From Oceanospirillum sp964342385 (lineage in GTDB: Bacteria > Pseudomonadota > Gammaproteobacteria > Pseudomonadales > Halomonadaceae): DNA of 64,000 nt. Below are positions 7,865 to 17,492 of this stretch, one piece after another (positions within the stretch are counted from its first letter, which is position 1; every line of letters begins with the position of its first letter). The notes under the pieces are model-generated. The model did no database searches, was not told the origin of the DNA, and was given only the letters and a program-made list of their open reading frames with translations. The position numbers and the translations under genes are program-made. The DNA lies in the NCBI GenBank assembly GCA_964342385.1, contig CAYFGP010000013.1:10513-74512 (forward strand), read 5' to 3'.

Positions 7865-9931
7865 GCGATAGCAATGATTGCTTTCCAGCACCAGCTTCCA
7901 GCCCGGACGTACAACGATATTGGTGGTCGGCTCTTCCACAATGGCAGGTCCCTGAACCTCCAGCCCCACATCCAGTTTAGGACCGGAATAAACAACGGTA
8001 TCTACCCAGTGACCATCCGCATCAAACAGCGCCGGACGATATTCGATCAACGCCTCTTCGGTGCTGGAACCCTGAGCAATCAGATCCTGGAAGTCAGGCT
8101 TGGCCACATTGCCGGTCATAGTGGATTCGATATTCACCAGCTCTACCGGGTTATGAGGTTCACTGTAGGTATACAGCTCTTCATGACGCTTATGGAAATC
8201 ATCCAGAATCGCCGCCAACTTCTCCTGAGTGATCTTGCCCGGATGAATCTCTACGGTACATTCATGGATCTGACCGACATAACGCATCTCCACACTGCGG
8301 GTGCAGCTGATTTGCTCATCGGCAAACCCATCGGATAGCAGGTGCTGACGGCCCTGCTCTTCCAGTTCACCAAACTTATCGTTCAGCGCCGCCAGATTCA
8401 CGTCTTCGCCATCCAAGCGCATAGGCTCAGAAGCCAGATAGTTATAGCGTACATCGGAGATAATCTGACCAAAGGCACAGAATACCGACGACACCTTAGG
8501 CACCAGCACTGTGGTGCTGCCGATCTCTTCTGCCAATGCAGTGATATGCATACCCGCCGCACCACCGGCACACAACAGAGCAAAGTCACGCGGGTCGTAA
8601 CCCCGTTCAATGGACACCCGGCGAATGCCGTTCACCATATTCAGATTTACGATGGTGCTGATACCAAAGGCGGCTTTCTCGACACTGATACCCAGCGGGT
8701 CAGCGACATGTGCTTTAACAGCTTCTACCGCCGCCTCACGATCCAGACGAATAGCACCGCCCAGCACCGCTTTAGGATTCAAATAACCCAACACCAGGTT
8801 GGCATCGGTTACCGTCGGTTGTGTACCGCCTTTGCCGTAACACACAGGGCCTGGCGTTGCACCGGCACTCTCAGGACCCACCTGCAACATGCCATACTTA
8901 TCTACATGACAGATGGAACCACCACCGGCACCTAACGTCTCCACCTGAATCATAGGTACACCGATACGATAACGCAGGAAATCGATGTTTTTATTCAGGT
9001 TGGTATGGCCATCTTTGGTCAGGGTGATATCAAACGAGGTACCGCCCATATCCACGGTAATGACATTGTTGATATCAAACGGCTGACCGACAAATAGACC
9101 CGCTTGGGGTGCCGAGGCTGGACCTGAGTTAATAGCATTCACCGCACGGCCCTGCATCGCCTCACCGACAGCCAGACCACCGTTGGACTGGAAGTAACGC
9201 ACCGGATATTTCGCGCCCAGTGAGCGGAAATACTCATCGATCTTTTCCACATAACGGCGCATCACAGGGCTGAGATAAGCGTTCACCACTGTGGTCGAGG
9301 TACGGGTATATTCACGCACCTGTGGATAAACCTCACTGCCGGTGCAGACAAACACGCCAGGCATCATCTCCTGCACAATCTCTTTTGCCCGTTTCTCATG
9401 TTCAGGGTTACGTACCGCCCAAACAAAGGAGATGGCAACACTCTCCACATCCTGCGCCTTAAAGTACTCCACCGCCTGGCGGATTTCCTGCTCATCCATG
9501 GCCTGATCAATCTGACCATTCGACAGTACCCGCTCATTGATCGGCTTACGCAGATGACGGGGTGCAATCATATGAGCCGGTGGAAAGTCCGCTTCGTAAC
9601 GATAACCCTCTTCCTTATGACCGAGGCGAATCTCCAGACTGTCTTCATGCCCAGAAGTACATAACAGACCAACCTTAACGCCCTTTTTCTCAATCAGAGC
9701 ATTCAGTGCAACCGTGGTACCGTTAATACATAGATCACAGGACTGCACGATCTCTTCGATGGATTTGCCCAACGCCTCACTGATCTGACTTAAACCCGCC
9801 TGAATGGCGATGGTGCCATCATGAGGCGTGGATGGGCTTTTAAATACCCGTAACTCACCGTTATTTTCCGCCAGCACAAAGTCGGTAAAGGTGCCACCGG
9901 CGTCGATGCCTAAACGATATTGACTACGCAT
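7844..9931 (-). CDS. hyuA: Hydantoinase/oxoprolinase subunit A (HyuA family)
   Basis: 695 residues, the usual length of the ATP-binding A subunit of N-methylhydantoinase / 5-oxoprolinase enzymes, which open a cyclic amide or carboxylate ring at the cost of ATP, in the cytoplasm. The N-terminus has the phosphate-binding motif LGIDAGGTFTDFVLAE of the sugar-kinase/actin fold, and a second motif, VITVDMGGTSFDI, lies near residue 290. The middle part includes GAGGGSICHVDKYGMLQVGPESAGATPGPVCYGKGG, typical of Hydantoinase_A. It follows hyuB by 12 bases and is surely co-transcribed. The exact substrate cannot be read; acetophenone-carboxylase-like relatives are an alternative. Confidence 0.92.
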   Translation of the reverse strand: MRSQYRLGIDAGGTFTDFVLAENNGELRVFKSPSTPHDGTIAIQAGLSQISEALGKSIEEIVQSCDLCINGTTVALNALIEKKGVKVGLLCTSGHEDSLEIRLGHKEEGYRYEADFPPAHMIAPRHLRKPINERVLSNGQIDQAMDEQEIRQAVEYFKAQDVESVAISFVWAVRNPEHEKRAKEIVQEMMPGVFVCTGSEVYPQVREYTRTSTTVVNAYLSPVMRRYVEKIDEYFRSLGAKYPVRYFQSNGGLAVGEAMQGRAVNAINSGPASAPQAGLFVGQPFDINNVITVDMGGTSFDITLTKDGHTNLNKNIDFLRYRIGVPMIQVETLGAGGGSICHVDKYGMLQVGPESAGATPGPVCYGKGGTQPTVTDANLVLGYLNPKAVLGGAIRLDREAAVEAVKAHVADPLGISVEKAAFGISTIVNLNMVNGIRRVSIERGYDPRDFALLCAGGAAGMHITALAEEIGSTTVLVPKVSSVFCAFGQIISDVRYNYLASEPMRLDGEDVNLAALNDKFGELEEQGRQHLLSDGFADEQISCTRSVEMRYVGQIHECTVEIHPGKITQEKLAAILDDFHKRHEELYTYSEPHNPVELVNIESTMTGNVAKPDFQDLIAQGSSTEEALIEYRPALFDADGHWVDTVVYSGPKLDVGLEVQGPAIVEEPTTNIVVRPGWKLVLESNHCYRLTRSAD

Positions 9932-9943
9932 GGTCTGGTCTCC

Positions 9944-11761
9944 TTATTGTGCTGTTGGTTTAGTAGAGGTTGATTGAGATAAATCTGTTGTTGTGGCACC
10001 ACGGACAGTCGTGCCCCGGACCTGACGTAGCTGCTCTGTCGCTTGCTGATCAACACTCATGGAGTCCGCATTCAGTACCACACCGTATTCCAGCTTGGCC
10101 GCTTCCAAAGACACCAGGCCATTACGATAATCCGCCAGCACAGCCGCAGGGTCACGCTGCAGCGGATGGCCAAAACCACCACCGCCAGGGTTAAAGTTAG
10201 CGACACGATCACCGGCCTGAACCGTCAGAATAGTGTTTTTCTTATGAATCTCTTCGGATTGATCCGCACGCTGTACCACCAGCTTGCCCAGCTTCGGCTC
10301 CAGCAATTGGTTCTCAGCACCAGCCGCGCCCATGGTCGGGATCTCACGGCCTTCACCAAAGGCGATCACCGTCATCTCGTGATCAATGGGTTCCACTTCC
10401 CATACCGTACCGGAACCACCGCGATGCATACCGGCACCACCGCTATCCTGAATCAGGCCATAACGGCGAATCACAATCGGGTAGGAGTATTCCAACAGCT
10501 CAATATCACCGGAACTCAGGGCACCAAAACAACACAGCGGACCACAGGCATGCCAGCCATCCATCACCTGTGTCGCACCGGCACCAGAGATAATCGACGC
10601 CAGTACCATGGTCACATACTGCTCATTGGTTCTTGGGTCAATACCGGCGATATTGATACCACTGGCATGGCCCCAAGACGCGGCGACGCGCTCAGGTGCG
10701 GCCTGCTCAAACGCCTTACGCACCGCATCGGTCAGGGTTTCCATTGGCGTGGTGGTGCAGTTCACATGGGGGGCCGGTTCTTCTGCATTACACAGCGTAC
10801 CCTTTTCGCCCAGATCCACGGTCACGCAGCGATACAAACCCTCGTTATAGGGCGGTGGCAGTTGAGCAAACATCATCAAGCCCAGATAGATACCGGACAT
10901 GGAGTTGCCTTCGTAGGAGTTGATAAAGTAAGGCACCTGAGGCGGGCTTTGCACTTCGATATGCACCTTGTCATCACGGATAGTAATGGTGGAGGTAATC
11001 TCCATCTCACCAAAACCATGACCGGCATCCTCCAGCAGCGCAGAGCCGGTATAAACACCATCCGGCACGGCACGGATCAGCGTACGCATCTGCTCATCGG
11101 CCATATTTTTCAGCTCAGCGATACAGGCCTGAACCTGCTCAACACCGTACTTATTCAACAGAGCTAATAGGTTACGCTCACCAACACGACAGGCACCGTA
11201 CTGGGCATTCAGATCCCCTTCCTGATCACGACGGGCACGCATATTGGTCAGCAGCAGATTGACCACATCTTCGCGACGTTTGCCTTTATCCCACAATTTC
11301 ACCGGTGGAATACGTAGACCTTCGGCGTAGATCTCGGTGGCATCCGGGTTATAACCCGCTGGTACCGGACCGCCGATATCGGTCAGATGGCCCTTACACA
11401 CCGTCCAGAACACCAGCTCACCTTTATAGAACACCGGCTTGTACATACAGCAGTCCAGAATATGGCTGCCCTTATAAGCGGGGTCGTTATGGTAGATCAC
11501 ATCACCTTCGTGGATATCATCACCAAAGTACTCCGCCACCTCTTTCATGGCCGGAATCAGCGAACCCAGGTGAATAGGGATATCCTGCCCCTGCAGAATC
11601 ATTTCAGGAAAGTGATCAAACAGCGCATTGCTGTAATCGTGGGCCAGGTTAAATACACTGGAACGGCCGGTTTTTTCCAGGGTCAGGGTCATCTCCCGCT
11701 GCGCGGTTTCTAGCGCACCCCGAACGACCGCCAGAGTGATAGGATCTACACGACTGGACAT
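9944..11761 (-). CDS. hyuB: Hydantoinase/oxoprolinase subunit B (HyuB family)
   Basis: 605 residues matching the Hydantoinase_B family from DPITLAVVRGALETAQREM at the start to the glycine-rich PGGGGFGHPLQRDPAAVLADYRNG near the end. The conserved segments include HGRxxD-like NALFDHFPEMILQGQDIPIHLGS, GDVIYHNDPAYKGSHILD and DSGGAGMHRGGSGTVWE. It is the partner of the downstream A subunit in ATP-dependent ring opening. As first gene of the pair it has a 270-base upstream region with repeats that may be operator sites. A short C-terminal tail rich in Thr and Ser (TTVRGATTTDLSQSTSTKPTAQ) is unlike the rest and probably dispensable. Confidence 0.92.
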   Translation of the reverse strand: MSSRVDPITLAVVRGALETAQREMTLTLEKTGRSSVFNLAHDYSNALFDHFPEMILQGQDIPIHLGSLIPAMKEVAEYFGDDIHEGDVIYHNDPAYKGSHILDCCMYKPVFYKGELVFWTVCKGHLTDIGGPVPAGYNPDATEIYAEGLRIPPVKLWDKGKRREDVVNLLLTNMRARRDQEGDLNAQYGACRVGERNLLALLNKYGVEQVQACIAELKNMADEQMRTLIRAVPDGVYTGSALLEDAGHGFGEMEITSTITIRDDKVHIEVQSPPQVPYFINSYEGNSMSGIYLGLMMFAQLPPPYNEGLYRCVTVDLGEKGTLCNAEEPAPHVNCTTTPMETLTDAVRKAFEQAAPERVAASWGHASGINIAGIDPRTNEQYVTMVLASIISGAGATQVMDGWHACGPLCCFGALSSGDIELLEYSYPIVIRRYGLIQDSGGAGMHRGGSGTVWEVEPIDHEMTVIAFGEGREIPTMGAAGAENQLLEPKLGKLVVQRADQSEEIHKKNTILTVQAGDRVANFNPGGGGFGHPLQRDPAAVLADYRNGLVSLEAAKLEYGVVLNADSMSVDQQATEQLRQVRGTTVRGATTTDLSQSTSTKPTAQ

Positions 11762-11800
11762 AATTCGTACCTTTATTTTTGTACTCTTCTTGTTGTGGTT

Positions 11801-11830
11801 TACCTGCTACAGGGCAGTGCTACAGGTAAA
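11801..11830 (-). promoter_or_regulatory. Repeat cluster in the hyuB leader, possible operator
   Basis: Two direct copies of TGCTACAGG start 13 bases apart (11805 and 11818), and the same stretch has 6-bp inverted ends (TACCTG/CAGGTA). It lies 40-70 bases upstream of the hyuB start codon, in the probable leader or promoter-proximal region. Binding by the nearby AraC regulator is a guess. Confidence 0.35.
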
Positions 11831-12038
11831 GTCAGGCGGGTGTTTCAACCCGATAGAAGCAGTATAAAAATTGGTAGGGGAACAATATTGGCGGTCAGGG
11901 AAGTGTTTTTTGCCGTTCCGTGCATTCGTTGATACAGCGGTTTAGTACACTTATACGATGCTCGGATAGCTGAGGTATTGATGATGAGATATTGATAGGG
12001 CGATTTCCCAGAGCAAATTTCTCAGTGCAGAAAAACAA

Positions 12039-12071
12039 ACGGCCCTAAAGTGATTTCCACTTTAGGGCCGT
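12039..12071 (-). terminator. Rho-independent terminator of the kfrA-like gene
   Basis: Perfect 14-bp stem (ACGGCCCTAAAGTG with its complement), 5-base loop ATTTC, followed in the minus direction by GTTTGTTTTTC. It is 65 bases downstream of the kfrA-like stop codon. Confidence 0.85.
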
Positions 12072-12135
12072 CTTCAAACTGATTGTTGAGTAAGAGATCA
12101 GTTCAACAGTAGTCGATTTTTTAATAAGCACCAAA

Positions 12136-13077
12136 TTAAGGCTTGGACATATAGCTGGTATTCAGCATTTCACGGATTTTCTGATTATCTTTCTTCAGCT
12201 CTTTGATTTCACTCTTCGCCAATACCAGCTCTTCCTGTACTTCGCTCAGATGTTTTACACGGCCTTCACTCGCAGCCGCCTGAATCTCGGCATTTTTCTG
12301 ACTTTGCAGGGCTTCACGTAGCTCTTTTTCCAGATTGTTCAGTTGCTGCTTCATGGAGTCTTTTTCCAGCTCCAGGCGCTGAATCTGATCATGTTTCAGC
12401 TGATTCTGCTCGTTTAGACCTTCAACCTTGCTCTCTTCAACCGCCAGCAGTTTTTCTGTCTCAAACTGTTTGCGTTTGGCATCACTTTTAGCATTGCCTG
12501 CTTCGGTGACTAAACGCTCAGATTCCAACAGTTGACCACGCAGTACTTCCTGCTGCTCTTTCAAGCCATCCAGTTTAAGCTGCTCTTTAACCAGTGAGAT
12601 ACGGCCGTTTTCTGCAGACTTTTTCTCCAGTGCCAGCTCTTCCGTTTGTTTGCTGTTTTCTTCACGCTGTAACTTAAGTTGCTCCTGCAGATCTTCTACT
12701 TCTTGCTGCAGTTCTTCATAGTTTTTGGCGATATTGCGTCGATCTTCATCCAAACGTTCAACTTCCGTCGCCATATCGTTCAGCTCTTCGGCCAGCATAG
12801 CGACATTGGCCTCGGAATCGGCTTTGGCTAACTCAACCTGACGCTCAACTTCCCGAACCCAGACGCCCTGCATTTCTGGAGATAATTCAATCGCACGAGG
12901 TGGTGTCATAGCCTGGCGAGCTTCACGCCAGGTACTTAGGTGCTTCTGAATACTTCCCAGACTGCACTCATCCCCAAATTTGCTTTTAATACTTTTTGCA
13001 CTTGGTGTTTCACTTTCTGAAACAAGTAAATCTGCGACGGTTGCTACTTCGGCGTAGGTAATTTCTGCTCTACTCAT
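12136..13077 (-). CDS. KfrA-like DNA-binding protein with long coiled coil
   Basis: 313 residues. The N-terminal 55 residues (ITYAEVATVADLLVSESE...SIKSKFGDECSLGSIQKHLSTWREAR) match the KfrA_N winged-helix DNA-binding domain, first known from plasmid replication regions. Residues about 75-300 are an almost unbroken heptad-rich coiled coil of Glu, Leu, Lys and Gln with no transmembrane part. KfrA proteins bind DNA and self-associate through the coil, acting in plasmid segregation and autoregulation; chromosomal versions are common in gammaproteobacteria but their role is poorly known. It is a single-gene unit with its own terminator. Nothing around it indicates a plasmid. Confidence 0.82.
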   Translation of the reverse strand: MSRAEITYAEVATVADLLVSESETPSAKSIKSKFGDECSLGSIQKHLSTWREARQAMTPPRAIELSPEMQGVWVREVERQVELAKADSEANVAMLAEELNDMATEVERLDEDRRNIAKNYEELQQEVEDLQEQLKLQREENSKQTEELALEKKSAENGRISLVKEQLKLDGLKEQQEVLRGQLLESERLVTEAGNAKSDAKRKQFETEKLLAVEESKVEGLNEQNQLKHDQIQRLELEKDSMKQQLNNLEKELREALQSQKNAEIQAAASEGRVKHLSEVQEELVLAKSEIKELKKDNQKIREMLNTSYMSKP

Positions 13078-13358
13078 TTCTCTATTCCGTGTTTTAAATA
13101 CTTACTGGCACGCTATCACCAAGGGCTTGATCAGGCTCAATCAATTTCCTGCTATACCTGTTGAACACACTAAAACTAACCGCTTGATATAAAACCACTT
13201 TGGATAATAACAGCAGGAGGCCCAATAAGATAAACCTAAACCCAGTCCGTAGCGACCCCTTTTCAGTTACCTTTCGTTTAAAGTCGGAAACAAAAGTCTC
13301 TTGGTCAAAATATCCCTTAAGGGAAAGTCACCAATCATCAAAATGGAGCCAAAAGAAA
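13078..13358. other. Upstream region of the kfrA-like gene
   Basis: Gene-free. It holds the perfect palindrome CCCTTAAGGG (13312-13321), but no promoter could be assigned with confidence and no short open frame has a ribosome-binding site. Confidence 0.4.
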
Positions 13359-13377
13359 AGCCTGCACGGGGCAGGCT
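13359..13377 (-). terminator. Terminator of the CoA-transferase gene
   Basis: Arms AGCCTGC and GCAGGCT around ACGGG, followed in the minus direction by CTTTTCTTTT. It lies about 125 bases beyond the stop codon. A second short palindrome (ATAGATTATCTAT type) near 13455-13467 lies between them. Confidence 0.6.
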
Positions 13378-13502
13378 AAAGGTACGGTTATTCTAGCGAG
13401 TGCGAAATCAAAATGACTCAGTTGATTTCTCTACTCTAACCGTTAGAAAAAGTAGATATAGATAATCTATCGTCGATAAATCAGATCATTAATCAGGTTC
13501 AA

Positions 13503-14834
13503 TTATTCAGTTGTTACCTTCTCAGGACTTGTGACAGCTTCTGAAATCACACCCTGTTGATGCAGCTGTTCAATCTGCTCTGCACTCAAACCTGCTTCTT
13601 TTAATACATTACGGGTATGCTCACCCAGCATAGGGGCTGGCGTATCGTACTGAATCGGTGTTCCCGACAGCTTCAACGGGTTAGCAACCGCAGGCATCGT
13701 CCCCTCAGCAGAATGAGGATGTGGAATATCCAAACGCATCCCCCGAGCCTGAATCTGCGGATCGGCAAAAGCTTCACCGATGGTATTGATCGGACCACAA
13801 GGTACGGAAACCGCTTCCAGTGATTGAATCCAGTCTGCTGTCGTACGGGTGGCGATCACCTCTGATAACGTAGCACTTAGCGTTTCCCGGTTCGCGACAC
13901 GCAAAGCATTGGTCAGATAGCGTTTGTCATCCGCCAGATGCCCAACACCCGCTTCAAGACAGAATTTACGAAACTGATCATCGTTACCTACCGCCAGAAT
14001 CATATAGCCATCGGAGGTGGCAAAACTCTGATAAGGTACGATATTCGGATGGGCATTGCCCAGACGTTTTGGCGAGTTACCGGACACCAGATAGTTCATG
14101 GACTGATTAGCCAGACAAGCCACCTGTACATCCATCAGCGCCACATCGATATACTGGCCTTCACCCGTGCGCTCACGAGCAGCCAGTGCTGCCAGGACAC
14201 CGGTCGAGGCGTACATACCGGTCAGAATATCCGTCAACGCCACACCGACTTTTTGTGGACCCGCACCGGGTTGACCGTCTTTTTCACCAGTAATACTCAT
14301 CAGTCCACTCATGGCCTGGATCAGAAAATCGTACCCGGCACGTCTGGCGTAAGGACCCGTTTGGCCAAAACCGGTAATGGAGCAATAGATCAGACGTGGA
14401 TTGATCTCTTTCAGACTGTCGTAATCCAGACCATACTTTTTCAGCCCACCCACTTTGTAGTTTTCCAGCAGAATATCGCAATCAGCCACCAGACTGCGGA
14501 TCACGGCTTGTCCTTGAGGGCTGGTAATATCCAGAGCCAGAGAGCGTTTGTTACGGTTAGCACACAGGTAATAAGCCGCTTCGCCTCGCTCTTGTGAGCG
14601 CACATCCATCCAGGGAGGTCCCCAGCTACGGGTATCATCACCACGCTGTGGTCGCTCAACCTTAATCACATCTGCGCCCAGGTCTGCCAGCATCTGGCCC
14701 GCCCAGGGACCGGCCAGAATACGACTCATATCCAGTACACGTATATGGGATAGCGCCCCCATAGAACCCTCCAACTCTGTATGGGAAGTGGCGGTTTCAG
14801 ACACCGCTTCCCGAATGGGCCAAAAGCCGATCAT
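13503..14834 (-). CDS. Class III (CaiB/BaiF) CoA-transferase, GcdG-like
   Basis: 443 residues of the formyl-CoA transferase family, which moves CoA between carboxylic acids through an aspartyl-CoA intermediate. MGALSHIRVLDMSRILAGPWAGQMLADLGADVIKVERP and GYDFLIQAMSGLMSITG match the family, and the segment LGNAHPNIVPYQ is close to pseudomonad succinyl-CoA:glutarate CoA-transferase (GcdG), as recalled. The usual partner, glutaryl-CoA dehydrogenase, is not in the window. Two starts are possible: this one has AAGGAGC six bases upstream; the second, at 14762 (MGALSH, the usual family start), has TTGGAGGG. Family sure; the glutarate substrate is probable only. This is not the long, fused DddD of DMSP cleavage. 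Confidence 0.85.
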   Translation of the reverse strand: MIGFWPIREAVSETATSHTELEGSMGALSHIRVLDMSRILAGPWAGQMLADLGADVIKVERPQRGDDTRSWGPPWMDVRSQERGEAAYYLCANRNKRSLALDITSPQGQAVIRSLVADCDILLENYKVGGLKKYGLDYDSLKEINPRLIYCSITGFGQTGPYARRAGYDFLIQAMSGLMSITGEKDGQPGAGPQKVGVALTDILTGMYASTGVLAALAARERTGEGQYIDVALMDVQVACLANQSMNYLVSGNSPKRLGNAHPNIVPYQSFATSDGYMILAVGNDDQFRKFCLEAGVGHLADDKRYLTNALRVANRETLSATLSEVIATRTTADWIQSLEAVSVPCGPINTIGEAFADPQIQARGMRLDIPHPHSAEGTMPAVANPLKLSGTPIQYDTPAPMLGEHTRNVLKEAGLSAEQIEQLHQQGVISEAVTSPEKVTTE

Positions 14835-15316
14835 TCAAGCTCCTTAGCCAAAATTTTATATACCGATACCAGGCGACTTCTTCCGCCCTGCGGTGTATTG
14901 CGATTTTGTTGTTGTTAAAAAATCGAGTGGATATACAGCCAATAGCGTATGCTGCTGGCGTACTTAAGGACGTTAACGAGGCGGGATAAATAAGTACAAT
15001 ATATGGCTTATATAGTTTTCATAATTTATTTTGATAAAAATACCCGTAGCGCTTTTTTATCAATTTAATAGATACAAAATTAGGGAAAACTGAAAAGCAA
15101 TCATATCGCAATCGCGAAACAAACATTTAATAAAGGCAGTACAGACGACAACAAGTGACTTTAAAACCAGATAAAAATCAAAAAGATAAATATAAGCTTG
15201 CGCTACATTTTCAGAGAGGCTTTTCAGAATAGTGATTTAATACAAGCAGATTAGACCAAAACCGCTGGAAAAACAGCAGACCTAAAGTAAATAGATCTAC
15301 GAGCGGCGAAAAATCG
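14835..15316. other. AT-rich spacer between CoA-transferase and GGDEF genes
   Basis: No gene-like open frame. It contains the likely minus-strand promoter for the CoA-transferase (a TATATAAAAT tract about 30 bases before the start) and an AT-rich imperfect hairpin near 15031-15060 (GATAAAAA...TTTTTTATC). The bases immediately beyond the GGDEF stop codon show two loose copies of a TCGTAG...ATTT unit of about 22 bp. Confidence 0.4.
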
Positions 15317-17377
15317 CTACGAAGGCTGATAACGCTGACAGCGGTTACGTCCACCCTGCTTACTTTGATACATGGCTACATCGGCATTTTTAATCAACGC
15401 TTTGGCTTCTATGGCATCATCCGGAGCTAAGGTGACACCAATACTGGCGGAAACCGTGACCTCTGCCACCCCGATATCAATGGGTTCAGTGACCACCTGC
15501 AGGACCTTATCCGCCACAGACATCGCATCTTGTTCACTGCTTAAATCATGCAGGATCAGGTTAAACTCATCGCCACCAATACGGGCAATCACATCACTGT
15601 CACGCACAGACTGACGCAAACGGTTAGCCACTTCTTTCAGCAACTCATCCCCCGCATCATGGCCGTATTGATCATTCACATCTTTAAAGTGATCCAGGTC
15701 CAGGTAGAGCAGTGCCATATGATTCTGATTGCGCCGTACTTTTTTGAGCGCCTGATCCAAGCGGTCTTTAAACAAACGACGATTAGCAAGACCTGTGAGA
15801 GGATCGTAAAACGCCAGCATCTCCATGCGTTCCTGATCCTTTTTCAGCTGAGTGATATCTTCACCCACACTGACCAGATGAGTAATCTCATCCGCTTGAT
15901 TCTTGATCGGGGCAGTAGAGCTCATGATCCAGAAGCGATCACCGTTCTTCTTCTGCAGCATACGTTCGCCACGCCAGATCTCACCAGTGAGCACCGTGCT
16001 CCAGATATCGCGAATAATCTCTGCCTCGGCTTTATCACAGGATAAAAAACCGGCCTTGCGACCAATCAACTCTTCCGAGCTATATCCCGTTACCTTTTCC
16101 ATACTAGGGTTAACGTATTCCAATATGAGCTCAGCATCAGTAATGGTGACAAAGCTGGCAGAGCAGGCTACCGCCTGGGATAACTTGTGCAACTGCTGAT
16201 CCATCTGATCCGCTTCAATCGCTATTGAGGCCAGCTGGCTATTAGCATGCAGTAACTCCAACTGTGCCGTCGAAGGATCAGCAATCTCCCTATGGTACAA
16301 AGCGAAGGTCCCTAAGACTTTCCCCTGACGGCTTTTAATCGGGATCGACCAACACGCTTTTAGTCCAGCACTCAACGCCAAACCTTTAAAATCTTTCCAA
16401 TAGGGATGAGTCGTGATGTCACTGGCAATCACGGGGCGTCCGGTATAAGCCGCAGAACCACAAGAGCCCACATCACTGCCAATACGCACACCATCAATTG
16501 CCTGGTTATAAAACTCCGGCAAGCTGGGAGCTGCGCCGGTATAAAGGTGTTTACCGGTTTTATCGAGCAGAAGAACAGAACAGATCAGATCAGGGAAGGT
16601 TTCCTCAGTAAAACTGATCAGACTATTCAGAACCTCCTGCAACGGCTCGCCCTGAGCCATCATTTCCAGAATGCTGTTGCGATAGGTATAGATGGTTTCC
16701 TGTTGATGCTGAGCGGTGATGTCCTGACTGATACTCAAAATTCCTGTGCGCTCACCTTTTTGAGCTCTTAGGGGGACCTTTACGATATGCATCAGATGGG
16801 TTTGCTTGCCGCCGTCATGAATCCAGCGAGAAGCCTGCTGAGTTACCCCAGTGGCAATGACAAGCTGATCCTGTTCACGAATACTGGCCGCATCAATATC
16901 TTCAAACAGCTCAAACTCGGTATGTTTAATGATCTGACCACGATTTTTACCGGTGAAGGCCTCAAAAGCACGATTAAATTCGATGTACTCACCGGCTTTG
17001 TTTTTGAAACTGATCAGATTAGGTAGGTTATCCATCAGGGTGCGCAATAACTCGTGCTCACGACTCAGCTGTTGAGTTTTCTCGGTTAAATCATTGCTAA
17101 GAGCTTTAGCCTGTTTTGCCTGCTGCAATTTCTGGTAAGCAAAACGAGCCAAAAGCAGAATCACAATAAATTGAACACAGCCCAATACAAGGGTGGTATA
17201 ACGCCAGAAATCGACAGTATCAAACACACTTGGGGAGTGTTCATCCGCTCTAACCAACAGCGGAAACATCATCATCAGGCTGCAAACAATCCCTAAGCGC
17301 GACTTTTCCCACCACAGATGTGGTGTTTCAGCACTCTCTGCCTCAGGTTTTGTCCGATGCTGCCGTGATTTTGCCAT
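15317..17377 (-). CDS. Membrane-anchored PAS-GAF-PAS diguanylate cyclase
   Basis: 686 residues. One or two membrane segments lie in the first 85 residues (LGIVCSLMMMFPLLV and TLVLGCVQFIVILLLARFAY). Then come a PAS domain (about 105-225), a GAF domain (about 245-395), a second PAS/PAC (about 400-515) and a C-terminal GGDEF domain (about 520-686). The active-site motif is an intact GGDEF (ARIGGDEFNLIL), and an RxxD product-inhibition site (RDSD) sits five residues before it, so it should make c-di-GMP with feedback control. No EAL domain. Stand-alone gene. The signal sensed is unknown; GAF and two PAS domains suggest small-molecule or redox input. Confidence 0.92.
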   Translation of the reverse strand: MAKSRQHRTKPEAESAETPHLWWEKSRLGIVCSLMMMFPLLVRADEHSPSVFDTVDFWRYTTLVLGCVQFIVILLLARFAYQKLQQAKQAKALSNDLTEKTQQLSREHELLRTLMDNLPNLISFKNKAGEYIEFNRAFEAFTGKNRGQIIKHTEFELFEDIDAASIREQDQLVIATGVTQQASRWIHDGGKQTHLMHIVKVPLRAQKGERTGILSISQDITAQHQQETIYTYRNSILEMMAQGEPLQEVLNSLISFTEETFPDLICSVLLLDKTGKHLYTGAAPSLPEFYNQAIDGVRIGSDVGSCGSAAYTGRPVIASDITTHPYWKDFKGLALSAGLKACWSIPIKSRQGKVLGTFALYHREIADPSTAQLELLHANSQLASIAIEADQMDQQLHKLSQAVACSASFVTITDAELILEYVNPSMEKVTGYSSEELIGRKAGFLSCDKAEAEIIRDIWSTVLTGEIWRGERMLQKKNGDRFWIMSSTAPIKNQADEITHLVSVGEDITQLKKDQERMEMLAFYDPLTGLANRRLFKDRLDQALKKVRRNQNHMALLYLDLDHFKDVNDQYGHDAGDELLKEVANRLRQSVRDSDVIARIGGDEFNLILHDLSSEQDAMSVADKVLQVVTEPIDIGVAEVTVSASIGVTLAPDDAIEAKALIKNADVAMYQSKQGGRNRCQRYQPS

Positions 17378-17492
17378 TCGTTACCCCAGATACAGGATTT
17401 TTTCGACATTTGCCTATATCTTTGATCATAGGAGAAAAAATAGCCAGCTGGCTTAAGAAAAGAGTGAGTCGAAAATAAATCATCCTTGCTAC

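Noticed and set aside
10043..11167. 374-codon plus-strand frame inside hyuB
   Set aside because: Antisense of a firmly identified gene; no family resemblance and a low-quality composition.
13503..14834. DddD DMSP CoA-transferase/lyase, prompted by acuI in the same window
   Set aside because: The protein is a single-domain class III transferase of about 440 residues, about half the size of DddD, and resembles GcdG; acuI is 48 kb away.
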